This document shows, in pieces, positions 50,621-61,235 of a DNA stretch of 64,000 bases. The position numbers were made by a program, and so were the translations under genes. The notes beneath the pieces are model-generated. The model worked only from the letters and a program-made list of their open reading frames with translations. It was not told the origin of the DNA and did no database searches. Each line of letters begins with the position of its first letter. Within the stretch, counting starts at the first letter, position 1. The stretch is from Trileptium ribeirensis (lineage: Eukaryota > Nematoda > Enoplea > Enoplida > Thoracostomopsidae): positions 38,470 through 102,469 of the forward strand of contig JASANE010003656.1 of NCBI GenBank assembly GCA_030248225.1, in the 5' to 3' direction.

Positions 50621-51543
50621 GATTGTGTCGCGTTAGGCCGACAGTCGCGTTAGGCCGACAAAGTCAAATTTATAAGCTCTAACCGGCTGTTTTAAAGAGT
50701 CGCGTTTGGCCGACAGTCGCGTTAGGCCGACAAAGTCAAATTTATAAGATTGTGTCGCGTTAGGCCGACAGTCGCGTTAGGCCGACAAAGTCAAATTTAA
50801 GAACCTGTAACAGGCTACATTTAGCAAGTGGTGTTAGTGCTTATGCTTTGTTAGCAAGTGGTTTATGCTTAGTTACGGAACTTTTGTTTTCTAACTTAGT
50901 AAAACTAAATAACAGCTGATCGTAATGCTCGAGCTGACATCCGTAAAAGTGGAAAACGACCGCGGGAGGCGCACACAGATGGATTATTAGAAGTAGCACG
51001 GACATGCAGCTCCTCTTCGGAATCGCGACAACTAGCTGAACAATCATATCCGACTTTCAAGCGAGCAAGGTCAGCGTTATATCGTAATATGAATTCCAAA
51101 TTTCCTATAATTTCGACCCTGAATGACATTCCAATGGAGCTTCAGCTTACATATCGCGGCCGCACATGTAACAATTCAGATGATCCGGCTGCTAGGGATC
51201 CTCGCTATGTCAAAAATGATGCCGAGATTGAAGCTGCGAAGGTATCTTTTACATTCCGAGTGAATGATCTCGAACGCTTCCGTGGTACTGACGCGTATGG
51301 CCAACTTATGGATCAAGAAATAATCTCATTCCTTGACTACGTACAGCACCGTCTTTAAAATAGGTAAGCCTATCTATACATGCATACGTAGTGTTATAAT
51401 TTAAGTTGTCGGCCTAATGAGACTGTTTTAATGTTAAACACTTACAGTTGTTACTTTTAATTTGTCGGCCTAACGCGACTGTCGGTCTAACGAGACATGC
51501 ATAACTAAAATTTTAGAAATTGTCGGCCTAACGCGACAGTACC
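50621..51543. mobile_element. DNA transposon with modular TCGCGTTAGGCCGACA termini (MULE-like)
   Basis: The element is 923 bp between exact ATTAGATA duplications. The left end carries six forward copies of a TCGCGTTAGGCCGACA unit, arranged as three doublets, each followed by AAAGTCAAATTTA. The right end carries four copies of the same unit in inverted orientation. The first unit begins five bases inside each border. An 8-bp duplication and long termini fit Mutator-like or hAT-like elements. The enclosed reading frame resembles a FLYWCH/MULE protein segment, favouring the former. No catalytic DDE/D domain is present, so it is non-autonomous. Confidence 0.8.
50909..51358 (+). CDS. FLYWCH/MULE-type linker domain, partial
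   Basis: An open frame of 149 codons lies inside the TIR element, with the first ATG at 51089. Before that ATG it reads ADRNARADIRKSGKR, a basic patch, and then PTFKRARSALYRNM. The order basic helix, then P-T-F-x4-S-x-L-Y-R is typical of the region between the FLYWCH zinc finger and the MULE transposase domain. The zinc finger would be upstream and is absent; the transposase is also absent. The C-terminal 65 residues (ending FLDYVQHRL) match nothing I know. An acceptor-like ACAG at 50912-50915 could feed an exon, and a GTAAGC lies just past the stop. Either a captured or decayed transposase segment, or an exon. Confidence 0.5.
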   Translation: MTADRNARADIRKSGKRPREAHTDGLLEVARTCSSSSESRQLAEQSYPTFKRARSALYRNMNSKFPIISTLNDIPMELQLTYRGRTCNNSDDPAARDPRYVKNDAEIEAAKVSFTFRVNDLERFRGTDAYGQLMDQEIISFLDYVQHRL

Positions 51544-51551
51544 ATTAGATA
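51544..51551 (+). repeat. Right 8-bp target duplication
   Basis: ATTAGATA, the partner of 50613-50620. Confidence 0.7.
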
Positions 51552-53686
51552 AGCAGCCGTTGCTAGTTTTTTTATTTAAAATGTTTAGGTGCCCGCGTAA
51601 CAATATAATTATTTACTTATATATCTTAGCTAGGTGCGGAAGTAATAATACAGATCGCCTTTTTCATATCAAGCCTACAATCTACATAATCGCTGAAATT
51701 CGCATAACTTAAAGATGGTGGTGTCGAAATAGACAATATTTTGTCAGTTTAGTGAAACTACTTCGACACATATGTTCTCAGTAAGTTTCTATTTCAGGAA
51801 TAGTGAAATATATTTATAACCGTGATTGCCAACAAAACTGATAATTTTCAGCGACGATCCACAAAACTTTATGCTTGGCAACAAACGGTAGGAGCTTCAT
51901 TTAGGGATCAAAACAATTGCGTTAGGTTATCTTTTCGAGATATTTTTGACTTTTTAAATTAAATTAAATTAAATTAAATTATCGTTTAATATAGAGCCTA
52001 CCTACTTAATGTCATAATTGTGCGTCTTTGAAAACATATTAACGAGCATAATTATGGTATATTCGAAGAATCCACTCACCGTAGTGTAGGCTTTCTTAAG
52101 AATTTAGTAAACTCTTAGTCTAAAAATTCGGTATAGCTGAAATCCGCAAAACCAGTGTGCAGATGTTTAGCGTGTGATTCGCGTATGCACAGAACCGAAA
52201 TTTGCCGGTATATCATCCCTTACGTTTGTATATTATATATTTACCGTTGGGTGTTTACCCTAGGTCTTTGTAGACATTATTTCGTCAATAAAACTATGAT
52301 CCATTTTTGACCTTTACGGAAAAATTACCTATTATCATTGGCATTGTGATATAGCAGGGTGTGTTTTGAAATTGGCCATCAACGACTCGTAATTAGTCGA
52401 ATATAAGAGCTACTAAACAACAGAAATTGCGTAGTTTTTAATTTTTTACTGAATAAGATTAATCATAAGGTAGATGCTTGCAAAGTAAGTAAACAAGGAA
52501 AAACCTGTGCTTTGGAGAATAATTGAGTGTAATTTTTCTGTTATTAAATATTACTTGGAAATAGTTGCGGCAGTTAAAATAAATATTTACAGTACATATG
52601 TGTTCTACGTTGAAATGTCCATGCAGTTGTGGACTTAGTAATGGTTCCGCCCTTTATAGCGGAATCATGCGGTCAAACTCTCTATTTTACATCCAAAATT
52701 ACGTATATTTTGTATTTATCTTTTCATTGAATCGACCTATATGGCAGAAAATTTAACACGACCACTGTATGGTTCTAGACCAATTATTTCTCACAAAAAC
52801 ACGTAATAAATTGCAATAATTTTCGCGATTGTTGCTAATTAGCAATCAACTGACCATTACAGCCTTACTTAGACGACTATAGCTACATTTATAATTTAAG
52901 TGACACTTCTAGTGTTTCCTATTGAATCGGGTCAATCCCTAATTCATACCACCTGGCTAAATTATGCGATCACTTGCTACAAAGACGGATGCACTCGGTA
53001 ATTGTTTACTAGGGATAATTTTGAGCGGATTGACTGGTATTTACTAAGGAATCCATATTAGTATTTAAAGTATTAAGCTACTAGCATGAAGGTGGTTGAT
53101 GCTTCCCAAGTAATGTGGGGGTTATTAGTTTAAAAGTATCTAATGTGGATGTCATATTTTCATTCAAAAATCAGTAATTTGATTATGCCAACTGTTGCAA
53201 TTCGGCTAGGTAATAGTTATGAGTTTCTATCTTAGAGTCGGCTAAATCAGTTCGGTACATTTGGTAATGCAAACCTGTTCGATCACAAAATATACTAATT
53301 GTATAGTCATATTTTTAACCGTGTTATTCGCTAAAATGTTGTCTCTGGGTCATTAGGCCGGGCACCGCGCAGTATTTTTTCTTGGCAGAGGTTCCATGTC
53401 GAACGAATAATGGGTTAAACCATTCAGCGTTATTCTATGGATTAATTAACGTCATAACATAAGTGATGGATTAAAGTTATTCGGCCTAGGCGCATCGTCA
53501 CAACCAGAATTTCGGCGGAGACGCTTCCAAATATCATGAGGACCATTGGTAAACATATTTTCTGAGCCATGACTACAATATCCGGATGCTAGGCTCCAAC
53601 TCTGTATGAGCCAGTGCTTTATACACTTTCACTACCCGTCTGAAAAGTTGTTTTACTTATTTCATTGCCAAGCCCAAATTCATGAT
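51552..53686. other. No gene recognised
   Basis: AT-rich, with a pentanucleotide microsatellite (AAATT, five perfect units) at 51956-51980. Confidence 0.45.
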
Positions 53687-53820
53687 TGTGTCCCGTTAGG
53701 AAGAATGTCGCGTTCGGCAGAAAGTAAAAACTAGAATTATTTTCAATACAGACACTGTGGGTCGCGTTAGGCAGAAAAAATAAAATTTAAAGCAAGATAT
53801 CTATATTCGCGTTAGACAGA
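53687..53820 (+). mobile_element. Relic of the same TIR family as 50621-51543
   Basis: Degenerate versions of the terminal unit occur in the same orientation and arrangement: TGTCCCGTTAGGAAGA, GTCGCGTTCGGCAGAAAG, GTCGCGTTAGGCAGAAAA followed by TAAAATTTA, and TTCGCGTTAGACAGA. This matches the left arm of the intact element. No right arm or coding part is seen within 1 kb. Confidence 0.6.
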
Positions 53821-54964
53821 TGAAACAACTAACTAAAACGGCACAGTAATGTACGCATTAATAATTTAAAGTGAGAACAACAATCATACCAAGCATACCA
53901 ATTTGTATAAGAAACGCCAAATCTGGTGTACCTAAGAATTTTAGTGTACCTAAAACAATTCAAAAACATATTTAAAGACATGCCAGTTTCGGTCGATTTT
54001 GCTCGATCATTAAATTTTTTGCAATTGTTTTTATAAACAAATCAAGCTAAACTTGAATATATATGCTCTTCAGTCTTACGTACAAAAGTTGTTTATAATC
54101 ATTGTTCTTTCGCTCGCCAAACATAAATTGTTGTTTCAGCAAGTTGTTTTCTGCTTTAGCTTAAGGGGTTTTCACTCTGGAAAAATCTACCCTAAAATAT
54201 ACATCTGATAGAACTTATTATCCAGGCTCGATTTAAGTTGTTCAAACGTTATGAAGTTACCAGGTAATTTTAAGTGCAGTGGTAATTTTCATATATTACA
54301 TAATAGATTTTATTGTAACATTTTTAATGAAACTTACGTACTTTATTACTTTATATATAGTTTATTATTTTGGTATTTTGTTTCGCTGTCACCAAGAGTG
54401 CGTAAGGCAATGCTGTGGCACATCTTTGTGCTTTAAAGTTAGTCCTTTATAACATGTCACGGCGTTTATCGCATCACCTTCTACATTTGCAAGGCCAGAG
54501 CACATTCATCCCATGTTTTGTGTGAAGCATATCGTTCGTTCCTCTAGTTCCTTTGTGGGAGAAGTAGGTTAGATAACTGAGATCAAATCAGCTTTCTCTG
54601 TACAAAACTGGAAATACGACATAGTCCCACAAAACGGTGAGCATACGCTTTTCCCCATCTGAACATGTTTTTAGGCCTCCGGATAAAAAGCACACGTGAC
54701 ATGAAACACAGGTAAAATTACATTTGTTTGAGAGGAATGTCATACTGTTTCCGATAGTAACTGCTGTTTCGACAAACTCTAGGTTTATTGTTCGCAGCGA
54801 AGCAAGCGTTCTTGTTGTCGTCAGGGGGTGGGGGAGGGTAAAATCGGCATCGTCTGTCCGCCCGTCGAGCTCCTCAATAACAACTGGGCCGATATAATTT
54901 TTTTGTTTGACAGGCCTAATATCCTTCAGGTCTAAGAGATATATAGTTTTTGTCAAAATTTGTT
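53821..54964. other. No gene recognised
   Basis: A 122-codon minus-strand frame (54588-54956) was considered; it spans a G-rich patch (GGGGGTGGGGGAGGG at about 54823-54837) and has no motif or splice evidence. Confidence 0.4.
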
Positions 54965-55410
54965 TCAGTTAATTAAAATTAATTAATTAGTTAAGCGTGT
55001 TAGCTTATTTCTAGCATTTTTAAACAAAAATTGCTTATTTTTCAATTAATAATTAGTCTAAAGCTACTAATACATCTCGCCGCTCTCAGTACGAATCTGA
55101 AGTTTATTAATATCGAGGTTATTAAAAACATGTTAATTAGTTGGTTAATTAGCGAAATACTAAATTTTTGAAATTTTTGAAAGCGCTTAGAAATAAAAAA
55201 ATTGGCACACGGGGATTTTCGATGTCGCTGCTCTCCAAACCTTGGCCGTTTATGCTAATTAGTTAATTAGCTAATTAATAATTTTATACACATTTTAAAA
55301 TCATCCCAAAATTGCTGATTTTATGTGCTCGGAGGCTTTTGAATTCTCTGATCATGAATATGTGACTTTTAAAGGTGAAAAAATTATTATGTATGCTAAT
55401 TAGATATGGT
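54965..55410 (+). repeat. Degenerate tandem array headed by TAATTAG clusters
   Basis: Clusters of TTAATTAG/TAATTA occur at about 54967, 55132, 55253 and 55397, roughly 120-165 bases apart. Between clusters a CGCCGCTCTC / CGCTGCTCTC word recurs at matching positions (55078 and 55225). This suggests a decayed satellite of about 150-bp units. Confidence 0.5.
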
Positions 55411-55951
55411 GATTCATCATGTATGCTTTTTATATGGTGGATTTGACATTAATTGTCTAAAACGTGATACTTATTATAAATCGATAAAATTTTTAGCTGA
55501 AATACATGTATAAATAAATAAGGAAAAAATGCATTGCCTATTCCTCTACTCACTTTTTGTAATTTAGTAGGTTTATTAGTTTTATGCTATAAAAGAAGGA
55601 GACTGGGCATATACTATTTTCTATATGGACTTTAGAGTGTTCACGCTGTGCACACATAAGGTTTTCCGGGCATCCAAGCTAAGGTATTTTGTACGGATTC
55701 TTCAATTTAAACTCTATCGCAGCGAGAAACATTGTTTTACGGTTGAAATATCCAAATTTTTTCTATCGGACTAACAGTATTGCATTCTGAACAACAGCAA
55801 AATTAATTTTCTACTTGTTAAAAGGTTTGTATACTTCGGCAACTATCGAAAAAGCGATCGCTAACCTCTATAGCCGGTTGATCTGCATCAGCTGACAATT
55901 ACAGGTTAATCTACAATTTACCTCTGGACACATTCCACGGCAGATAAAATT

Positions 55952-56098
55952 ATGATCAACGCCGATGTCATTGGACGACATCTTCACAACTGCGTTACAA
56001 AAAATATGCCATGTCTTGGAATGCTGCCTTTTCAAAACTGTAGAATTAAGCTTGGCAACCTGTGTATAATGAGTAAAGAAATTTTATATGCACCACGC
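55952..56098 (+). CDS. Candidate first coding exon
   Basis: ATG opens 49 codons ending at CGC|GTAAGC, a good donor in phase 0. The peptide has four cysteines (HNCVTKNMPC and later QNCRIKLGNLC) and balanced, coding-like codon use (ATC, AAC, GCC, GTC), unlike the AT-rich surroundings. A CAG|GTATAT lies 24 bases further as an alternative donor. There is no signal peptide and no recognised family. It could also be a fragment of a mobile-element gene. Confidence 0.25.
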
Positions 56099-57015
56099 GT
56101 AAGCGCAGAGAACTTTCAGGTATATTTGTTGTAAATAAACTGAATCCATTTTCACAATGCTACAAGTTTTTATTGTCACGAGCAGGTATTACTATCATGA
56201 TCAGTGTACAAAGAAAAATATTTTCTGGAAACAAAAGGCAGTGGTGTTTATCAACCAATGTAGCCAATTTTGTACAGCTATTCACAGCTTGAATTGAGAA
56301 CTTTACGTTCACAAAAACAATAGAAAATTTTGCATAGATATCAACTGAATATCACTGAGATGTATTACAAACGGTATACATAATGGCTGTAACCAGTTCC
56401 TTTAAAAAGAAACTTATATGTCACATAAGCTTCAGTATAAAATGTACCAACGATGCAGACACTTGCTTTCCTATTTGTAAGATTAATCAACGTAAAAGAC
56501 TATGTTTAACTCCGGAGTACACGCTAACTTGCTGAATTTCCTTGCGTGGGAAGTTTGAAAGCCGTTTACTAAACGTAATTCAATATCTTTCGTACCCGTC
56601 CTCTGCAAAGAAGCCAATCGTCCAAGGCAAAATTGAATACTCGACAATAAAACGTTATTACTCAGTTGATCAACCGTGGGTCGGTTACGCTTAAAGCATT
56701 GCTCAATAGCATTAAGTAAGAGGATAGACTCAAAATATTTTAAAGTTGCCATAGGTATCATATGCCACGGGTTTCCTGAAATATGAAAGAAGGTCCGGTC
56801 GGTTGGTAGCTTTCAATTTTTGAAACACTTTTACAGATAGGTACGCACTGTTACAATTTATTGAGATAGAAATATTCCATATTGCACAATTATCACGGGT
56901 GTAAGGCCTACAGAGGTAGACTTGGATGATCTGTCACATTACCTGCCTTGATGCAAAACCAGTTTCGTAATAACATTTTCTTTATGCAACAATTACAGCT
57001 TTCTCCGGAAAAAGC
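56099..57015. other. No gene recognised
   Basis: AT-rich. The 92-codon minus-strand frame at 56483-56761 has no motif. Confidence 0.4.
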
Positions 57016-57319
57016 GTCGTTCACAGAGAAATGTGTGCGCTTACTCGACATCGTCAGCATATACACACGTGTGTATGAAAACGATACATTCGATAGTATG
57101 TAACAACCTTCTTGAGTTGTTACGCAAATCGGGTTCTGTGTAACAACATTCGTACGTTGTTACGCATAAGCGCTTGTATGTAACGACATAATATTGTTAC
57201 ATACAAGCGCTAATGCGTAACAACATTCGTACGTTGTTACACATAAGCGCTTGTATGTATATTGCTGCTCCAAAATTTGAATCATATTACTACGTACCGA
57301 ATTCATAGGTGTTGATAAG

Positions 57320-57530
57320 GGTTGTAGGGCGGGTTACCCAATAGGGGTCGGGTCCTCTCCTCAAGCGACTTTTACCCCTCTTCGCCTGAAAATTTTAACG
57401 AAAATTGGCTACAAATAGGGGAATTTTGAGTTTCTAAAAATTGCAGAATATTCCTCCCGGACGACCTCCCCCTACACTATCTATCCCCTAAGCCCACGGA
57501 CCTTCGGCACCTATAATTGAATTGTTATCC
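57320..57530 (+). repeat. C-rich repeat family member inside the foldback element
   Basis: GGGCGGGTTACCC, then an A-rich middle with GAAAATTTTAACGAAAATTG, then GGACGACCTCCCCCTACAC and ACGGACCTTCGGCACCTATA in place of the usual terminal motif. Confidence 0.5.
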
Positions 57531-57854
57531 TGCTTTACTAATACACCGCACGGTGAAGCTACATTTTTGATATGAATAGGAATGATAGTTGCATTTGCTA
57601 GGTACCTGGCCTATCGCTATTTTGGGAGTTAATTAAATGCCTTTCCACTGTTGGCGTAGTCGTCCCACCAAAATCGGTTGCATCAACTAGTTTCCTATAG
57701 TTTTAAGCACACTCTAATTCGGTCTTCACGTGCTCTGTTCCATGTTAACCGTGCAGCGAGGGTTATATGTAGTTATGCCACTTAAACTATTAAGTTTTTC
57801 TCATCGGGTCCTCAAATGTTAGTTGACTACGCACCTGACTATTGGCGCCCCTTC

Positions 57855-57993
57855 CGGTTTGATATTGGTGTCCCCTCCAGTTTGATATTGGAGCCCCCTC
57901 CAATTTGATAGTGATTTCCTTCTCCAGTTTGATATTATCGCCTTCTCCTGTTTGATATTGGCTCCCCCTCCAGTTTCATATTAGAGTCCCCTG
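57855..57993 (+). repeat. 23-bp minisatellite, six units
   Basis: Six consecutive units of the type CAGTTTGATATTGGAGCCCC plus CTC; five are 23 bases and one is 24. They vary at a few positions. A partial unit may precede the array. Confidence 0.85.
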
Positions 57994-58004
57994 TAGTTGT
58001 CCAA

Positions 58005-58140
58005 TTACGACATTCTACCTACCTGCCCCCCCTTCCTCCAACTTGCTGCCTCCATTGGAAGCCAAACACTGACGTCCCCCGAGGTACTGGCTATCATACC
58101 CTGAGACCTCGGACTTTGAGTATGTTTGTTTAAGACTGCT
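58005..58140 (+). repeat. C-rich repeat family member
   Basis: CTGCCCCCCCTTCCTCC, then GACGTCCCCCGAGGTACTGG and the family terminal motif GAGACCTCGGACTTTGAGTA followed by TGTTTGTTTAAGACTGC. Confidence 0.6.
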
Positions 58141-58731
58141 TGTAACAACATCCCATTATTGTTAGAAAGCTGCAAAAGCTTGTACTTTCGAGCGTAACAA
58201 CTTTAGCAATGTTGTTACATACAAGCGCTTATGCATAACAACGTACGAATGTTGTTACGCATAAGCGCTTGTATATAACAACATTAGCAATGTCGTTACA
58301 TACAAGCACTTATGCGTAACAACGTAAGAATGTTGTTACGCAGAAACGCCTTTGCGTAACAACTCACGAAGGTTGTTACACACATTCGAATGTAATGTTT
58401 CAATACACACGTGTGTATATGCTGACCATGTCGAGTAAGTGCACACATTTCTCTATGAACGACACATAAGCTCATAAGTACTGTCCATAAATTGAACGCT
58501 GAGTCTGTCAATATGTATCACAGCTCAATGTACCGTTCATTTTTTGTACATGTTTACTTATTTGTGTATCAACTGAATGGTAACACTCTACCGTACGTTT
58601 ATAACAGAAATTTTTAAAAAGATTCTGATTGCTTATTTATTGTTGCTGTCCGTACAAATCAGTAGCTGTGGAAAGGAAGTATAAGGACACTCAAGATTCA
58701 CGCAGCAGCAACGGAGTAATTAACAATTGAT

Positions 58732-58758
58732 ATGGGCAATATAGCTTCTGTATTTAAG
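58732..58758 (+). CDS. Possible myristoylated first exon of the KChIP-like gene
   Basis: ATG opens MGNIASVFK and meets a donor, AAG|GTATAT. Gly2 with Ser6 (MGxxxS) is the N-myristoylation consensus found in many neuronal calcium sensor proteins. It lies just upstream of exons assigned to that family. However, it ends in phase 0, while the next exon (58951) is open only if entered with one base carried over, so direct joining fails unless the alternative AG at 58975 is used. It may be an alternative start. Confidence 0.25.
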
Positions 58759-58950
58759 GTATATAATTTTATATATTGATTTCATAAACGCATTTATGTT
58801 AGTTAAATATATTTTTAATGTAACAATATAATATATTAAATAAGAACATAAGATATATCAACAATTTTTAAGTTGCTTATAGTTCCGTACATTTTTCTGC
58901 TGTTGTTATAAATCTATAACTGCAATATCTATCTGCTCTATGTTATCTAG

Positions 58951-58995
58951 ATATGACAAACGTAGTAAATAACGAGTCAATGGCCGATTTGCTGC
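58951..58995 (+). CDS. KChIP-like gene, N-terminal exon
   Basis: Bounded by an acceptor (GTTATCTAG) and a consensus donor (C|GTAAGTG). The only open frame contains ATG at 58953 (MTNVVNNESMADLL) and leaves one base over, which is the phase needed by the exon at 61236; the junction codon becomes CAA (Gln). Translation may start at 58953 or upstream. The N-terminus of this family is variable, so homology cannot confirm it. The support is the matching phase and the good splice sites. Confidence 0.4.
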
Positions 58996-61235
58996 GTAAG
59001 TGTATATGTTCTCAACATAAACATACACACTTATAGAGGAAAGATAGATAGATTATCCCCTGATGCGTCGGGCTAGTGCCGAGCCCCTGACCTCCCTGCA
59101 CTCCTCCAGGATGCGCCATAGTTGCCGACCACGTAGTCGGCGCCGAGGGTCCCTACCCCAACCCCCCCCCAACTTCTTCCACTCCCAAAGACCCGTCTAC
59201 CCCACCTCCTGCCACACCTGAGATCGCTGGAAACCCCTGGGATCTCGGGCCTTGAACATGTATGTTATTAAAGCATGTACAACTGCTCTTAGAAAATTTA
59301 TACCACTGAAGATTCGTATTGCATGCACTTTATGTACAAAATTTATGCTATTTTATTTGCACGGTGAAAGAGCATTTTCAAGAAACTAAGGCCATTTTGC
59401 AAGTATGCTAAATGTTCATTTTCCACAAAACTTACGCCAATTTACATACATGTTAATTTGTCCTATTTTACATTATCAAATGTATAAAACTTTTAATATA
59501 CATCTATGAATGATTGCACATGTCTCTAGTCTTACAGACAGGGCATAATTTTGCTGTAACAAATATCACAATCCTGGAAATGTTCCACAGATTTCTTCAG
59601 TTATATATATATTTCATTTGATGTGTTTAAGGATTGATATATTCCAGTAATATACCGATAACTTTTGTTGCGAGTAGCTTTAAACAACGCCATTTTAAAT
59701 TAAAATTACTACATCTTCTGTTATCGTCCATAATATAGTAGCTGTAACACCGGCTTAGCTCAAATCTTCACAGATACAGAAAATACAATGGTGCACTACA
59801 GGAATAGATGAGAATAACTTCATTGATACTACATACTAATTGAGTATGGCAAGATAAGGCAATTTGATGTGAAGTCGGCATGCTTAGTGAGCGGTTTTTG
59901 CTTCAAATTTTGGCAAAGCATGCACCTGTAGTCTTCGTAATTCTTGTATTGATACATATTGTCCTAACAGTATCTAATCTTAGAAGTACCGTTTTATAAT
60001 ATCTTAATGTCCGAAATTAGTGTAAATTCTTCAATGATTTCAGACTTGAAAATTACGCATTTATATTATCCCCACGTGCTTATTGTGTAAACGTAACATA
60101 TATTGCAGACGTACAGTAATGTCTTTATTGATCTACAGATTTTAGCTACTGTATGAGAGCGCCAAAGCATTTCTTACGTCAAAGTTAGACTAAATATTGG
60201 TATGGCTTCTCAATCTATGCAATAATATGACGATTTGATTTTAGGCTTGAAGAACATACGTCTTTACATCCGTTAGCGAGTCTTGTCTACTTTGTTGCTC
60301 TGAAACCAATTATTGTTTCCAGTTTGAACTGGTTATTCGATAAAAGTGACGTTTATAAATACAACTGTCTCAGGGATTAGTGCTTCAAATGATGCTGAGA
60401 GATATTAGAGTATTTCAAAAGTAGCATTACAGGTTTTTCGCCAAATAATTCTATTCAGTAACTCACGGTAAATAGGCCTCGTATGGCTGTGTATCTATTC
60501 CCAGTGCGTATCTTTTGTTTTAATCATTGACAATATAGATTCTAAAAATGCAATTGTCTGCGTGAACCGTCTGTTTTTATTGTGTTCTAAACAGTATTCA
60601 TGGCACACATAATGTGTCTTCTACTTTTCGTTTTATGGTCAGCGTAAATTTTAATTCAAAGTGATGTTGGACTTATTTATAGTATGAAATAATTTGGAAA
60701 CAGAATTTCTCACTGAGTGAACATTCCTATCCAACGCATAATATCATAATATGCAATATTTACCTAGACGTTATAATAAAAATATATTTTGCCGTTCTTT
60801 AATTTTATTCTTGCCAATTGAACATGTAGTTGGGTTTGCCGCTGACAAGAGTGGCGGGCGTTGTATACGGCTATCTTGGTTTCCTTTAGTGATTTCAGTC
60901 AGAAAAACTAATTTGAGAAAAGCACAGATGTCTGGAAATTTTAGCATCTGTCACAAACCGCAGCTGAGTGACTTCATTAGCAATTAGTTTAACACTTTTA
61001 TAACCTTGTAAGTGTAATGTATAGGACAACTGCATCCGTACTGAAGTTCTACTGTTTCTTTAGCTGCAACGTCAACTCTATGCGAACTATTCTATTTTAT
61101 CAAGGATCCCATCAAGGGATCCAGTTACACTTTCGATTTCGCAACCTAATGGTACAATAGCACAGTTCAAACGCTAAGCGACGCCACAGCAAGAGCTTCA
61201 AGCTTGACGTGTTGTGGCAATTTGTTATATTTTAG
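58996..61235 (+). other. Inferred intron of the KChIP-like gene
   Basis: About 2.2 kb with GTAAGTG at the start and TTATATTTTAG at the end. It holds a C-rich repeat block (59040-59265) and AT-rich sequence. The 78-codon frame at 60751-60987 has no splice context. Confidence 0.4.
59040..59265 (+). repeat. C-rich repeat family member
   Basis: ATTATCCCCTGATGCGTCGG at the start, dense C runs (AACCCCCCCCCAAC) in the middle, and the clearest copy of the terminal motif, GATCTCGGGCCTTGAACATG, followed by TATGTTATTAAAGCATGTAC. Confidence 0.7.

Larger units (their letters stand above)
57016..58463. mobile_element. Foldback element with about 250-bp inverted arms and nested palindromes
   Basis: The left arm (about 57016-57265) and right arm (about 58145-58463) are inverted copies. 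They begin GTCGTTCACAGAGAAATGTG against a matching end, then share the CAGCATATACACACGTGTGT block. Each arm holds repeated GTAACAACATTCGTACGTTG / GCGCTTGTATGTAAC modules that are themselves palindromic (for example CATTCGTACGTTGTTACGC and ATACAAGCGCTTATGCGTAA). The centre carries two C-rich repeat blocks and a 23-bp minisatellite. There is no transposase frame and the target duplication is not resolved. Confidence 0.8.

Noticed and set aside
50621..50810. TTAGGC hexamers read as an interstitial nematode telomere
   Set aside because: They are part of a 16-bp transposon terminal unit and are not in tandem hexamer arrays.
54588..54956. 122-codon minus-strand frame with four cysteines
   Set aside because: No signal peptide, no splice sites supporting it, and it crosses a G-rich low-complexity run.
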